The notes beneath the pieces are model-generated. The model was not told the DNA's origin, searched no databases, and saw only the letters and a list, made by a program, of their open reading frames with translations. DNA of 64,000 nucleotides from Phylloscopus collybita (lineage: Eukaryota; Chordata; Aves; Passeriformes; Phylloscopidae), in NCBI GenBank assembly GCA_027886175.1, contig JAJNNQ010000024.1, forward strand, positions 28,437,001 to 28,501,000, given 5' to 3'. The first letter of the stretch is position 1. Every line of letters starts with the position of its first letter. Positions 61,689-64,000 of this stretch are shown one piece after another. The position numbers were made by a program, and so were the translations under genes.

Positions 61689-62401
61689 CTGTTGGGAAGA
61701 GGAAAGGTAGATTAAGGTAAAAGAGAAAAATTTTAAATCTAGGCAAGGTGTCTGGTCTACCACAAACAGGATGTGTGTACGTGGTCCAGTATTTCCAAGT
61801 TCTGTCTTCAGCCCGACCAACCCAGGGAGAATGCTCTTCAGATCTGGCAGTTAGTCAGGTCTCAGGAGTGACTCTCGACTCCCTGCCTGCCCAGGAAAGC
61901 TAGGTTGTTCCAAAAGCTCTAGTTCAAGGGTGTTTGCTTCTTTGCCTGTAGGCTAAGACAAAAATGAAATTCCCAGCTTCTTGCTCAAGCAGCAGTTTAC
62001 GTGGGCAGATGATCAAAGCTGCCTGGCATCGGATGTCTCCAGGGGAGCTCCTGGGAGTTGAGCAGTGCTCATTGGTGAGGGAGCTGAATGCTGCAGCAGT
62101 TGGGTCCAAGTACTTTTCCAACTTGCCAGCAAGAAGTGACAATACTAGGCTTTAGCCTAGAAGTGGGCTGTATGGACTATGCCATGCTCCAACTCTTAGG
62201 AGCTCCCTTGGCTCCTTACCATGGTCCCGTCTGCAACCCGCTCCGGCTCCAGCTTGGCTTTGCTCGCCTTCTCAAAGCAGTCAGCATCTGGCCCGTGAGG
62301 GGTCATCATGCTGTGCAAGCTGCCACCTCCTGGCTGGAAACCTTCCTCCTTTGCTTCATAGTGGCCTTTGATGAGCCCCATGAACTCGCTCATACAGTTC
62401 C
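61557..62401 (-). CDS. HGD: Homogentisate 1,2-dioxygenase, last two exons (partial gene)
   Basis: Fe(II) dioxygenase that opens the ring of homogentisate to maleylacetoacetate in phenylalanine/tyrosine breakdown (cytosol, liver and kidney); loss in humans causes alkaptonuria. On the minus strand, exon 62401-62220 (182 nt, acceptor CTGCAG, donor GTAAGG) and terminal exon 61688-61557 (acceptor CAACAG, stop TAA) join in frame. Together they give 103 complete codons after the Arg codon split at the exon start. The sequence [10 protein letters not shown]...[22 protein letters not shown]...[16 protein letters not shown]...CWEPLKSHF follows human residues 337 onward closely. The iron ligands equivalent to human Glu341 (in NCMSE) and His371 (in TPHGPD) are both present; His335 would be in the previous exon, off the right edge. 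The C-terminus is about six residues shorter than human. Confidence 0.97.
62220..62401 (-). CDS. HGD: HGD penultimate exon
   Basis: Begins with two bases that complete an Arg codon, then 60 codons ending VADGTM at the GTAAGG donor. Carries two of the iron-ligand positions and the glycine-rich PGGGSLHS loop. Intron between the two exons is 531 bp (61689-62219). Confidence 0.97.
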
Positions 62402-64000
62402 CTGCAGGAGGCAAAGAGAAGAGGATGCAAAGAAGGGTGGTTGGGAGGGATCACAGACAGGCTGTGAGCTCCTTGAAACCCATGAGCTAAGCTGGGCCAA
62501 GCGGAGTGGAAGTTTCTAGACAAGGTATCTTGCTAGGGGACATCAGGGATCCTACAGGTAATGCTTGTAAAGTTGTACAGGATTTTATTACCTGGATTCA
62601 GAAACGGAGCTTCCTGATGAAGGACGTTCATTAGAAAGCACCTGAATGAAGGTGCTTCATTCCATCAATCCCTAAATGACATTGGTAAACCTGTGCTTTT
62701 CCTACCATCTCGAGCTGTGTTAGTAATACACCTGCATATGGTCTGCATGGTGTAACCTGATTTTAGAGACTTGGATTAGGGATTGTGAAGCATTGGAAAG
62801 GAAGTTCTGTGTAATCATCCCTGTGTTACAACATACCTGGTCAACAGCCTTATGGGAGAGCTTGTTCTGCTGTCCCAGGTTATAAGCAGGAAATTATTTT
62901 GATACTCTTCTGCCACCTCTAGTGCAGTCAGGCACTTCATTACCTTATTCTTTTAATTCTTGCATTGTCTGCCTATTTCTCTACAGCCACTGTATGCCCA
63001 AAGACAAAGAGCCAAGTTCTGTCCTTCCCTGAGGGTCATTTCAGTAGACCCTCTTAGGCAAGGAGGGTTATATCTAATTCAGTATTTGCTGAGTTATGCT
63101 CCCTGTAAGGAAAGTACATTAACAGCTGTCATCCAAGCTTTCAGCTTTCCTACACCTGATGTGACTAAACAATATGGCAACTTTCTGCTCTGCAGTTAGC
63201 TTTGGCAAAACCAGGACATGCTTCCGTAGTTATTTATATATAGCCCTTTTTAACCACTAGTTCTGTCTTTGTTAAGTACAGTCCAGGGTCTGAAATGTTT
63301 AACAGCAAAACTAATTTAGCTCAAAGCAGGGTTGGCCTATATATGTATGCAAACATTCATTAATTTTCATTCCAAGTTGTCAGTGTCTCATGTAAGACTG
63401 AATAGTTACAAACTTTTCATTGAACCCACTCATGTACTGCACTTGGCACATTTCAACTGCAGTACAGACCCTGAGAGCTGGATAGCCAATTTGTCTCCAA
63501 CAGGAATTTTAGTATATCTTAGGAAGACTGAGCAAGTAAGTAGGAAACCAGCCTGGAACTTAGGAGATGGGCAGAGTTTAGTCTCTTTTTCGCTATGCAA
63601 ATTTCATATGCGAACCCAAACAATTTAGGTGTGCCTCCCTTCCCTATTAATTAAATAGTGTTGTCTACAAGCAGGATGTTGTGAAGTTAAGATCTCTTAG
63701 TGGGCAGTAGGTCTTAGGGACTCACCATCATGAGAATCGCATAAGCACTCTCTCGGACAGAATTAATATATGCCCATGGTATGGAAGGCATATCAGAGAT
63801 TTTCAGTCTAAGTTCAAAAGTACTTAGGAGTAATTCACAGCCTCTAAGGATGTAAATGTAGCCAGGAGAAGTCAGTATTTACAATCAGCACAGCCCCCTT
63901 TGTATGTGAAATTGCTGTGGTGTCTAAGAGGAATATTTTTGAAGCACCATTGCTATACTTCGGGCAAAGTTAATGAAATATGAAAAACCTTAACTCTTGA
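62402..64000 (-). other. HGD: HGD intron, partial (no further exon seen)
   Basis: From the acceptor of the penultimate exon to the right window edge. I looked for the preceding HGD exon (the FPPRWGV / FRPPYYHR block) on the minus strand and did not find it, so this intron exceeds 1.6 kb. No repeats recognised. Confidence 0.75.

Noticed and set aside
1..64000. CRISPR arrays, bacterial operons, tRNA or rRNA genes
   Set aside because: None seen: no spaced direct-repeat array, no ribosome-binding-site-led gene clusters, no cloverleaf or rRNA signature. The genome type makes the first two unlikely.

Overview
The window reads as vertebrate nuclear DNA from a bird, most likely a songbird. The evidence is spliced genes with long introns, CpG-island promoters and many CR1 LINE fragments in both orientations. 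There is also one solo LTR whose body resembles LTRs I know from passerine genomes; that passerine placement is inference, while the bird assignment is firmer. Nothing here looks bacterial, organellar or like a foreign operon.

Three genes can be supported, all partly or wholly by reading exons directly. On the left, minus strand, the first coding exons of FSTL1 (secreted follistatin-like/SPARC-family glycoprotein) lie in a CpG island at about 8.5-9.8 kb. The initiator ATG is the last codon of exon 1 (9251-9253), and a 60-nt exon 2 (9092-9151) encodes the signal peptide. The rest of the gene runs off the left edge, so bases 1-9091 are intron. On the right, plus strand, NDUFB4 (accessory subunit of mitochondrial complex I) is complete in three exons (55641-55841, 56101-56247, 57814-57879; 137 aa), with its own CpG-island promoter. 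At the right edge, minus strand, the last two coding exons of HGD (homogentisate 1,2-dioxygenase, tyrosine catabolism) are present (62220-62401 and 61557-61688), with a polyadenylation signal near 61355-61360. The order FSTL1(-) / NDUFB4(+) / HGD(-) matches, from memory, the vertebrate synteny block at human 3q13.33. The three genes are not functionally linked; they are neighbours.

Between the FSTL1 promoter and NDUFB4 lie about 46 kb in which I find no coding exon, only dispersed repeats. These are CR1 fragments (13.8, 19.5, 23.7-24.4, 25.3, 28.6, 35.3, 53.0-53.6, 53.9-54.3 and 54.6-55.4 kb), a solo LTR with a perfect 5-bp target duplication (51500-52277), microsatellites and homopolymers. 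There is also a recent 79-bp tandem duplication at 51 kb, several perfect or near-perfect hairpins and one good CTCF-like motif (38502-38515).

The most interesting structure is at the NDUFB4 promoter. A CR1 element ends about 270 bp upstream of the start codon, and its 3' end plus flanking sequence has been amplified into three 97-bp tandem units (55291-55581) that became part of the CpG island. Also notable are the FSTL1 start codon isolated at an exon end, followed by a 99-bp frame-preserving intron, and strong G-quadruplex motifs in NDUFB4 intron 1. I did not find an undescribed multi-gene system, and the window gives no support for one.
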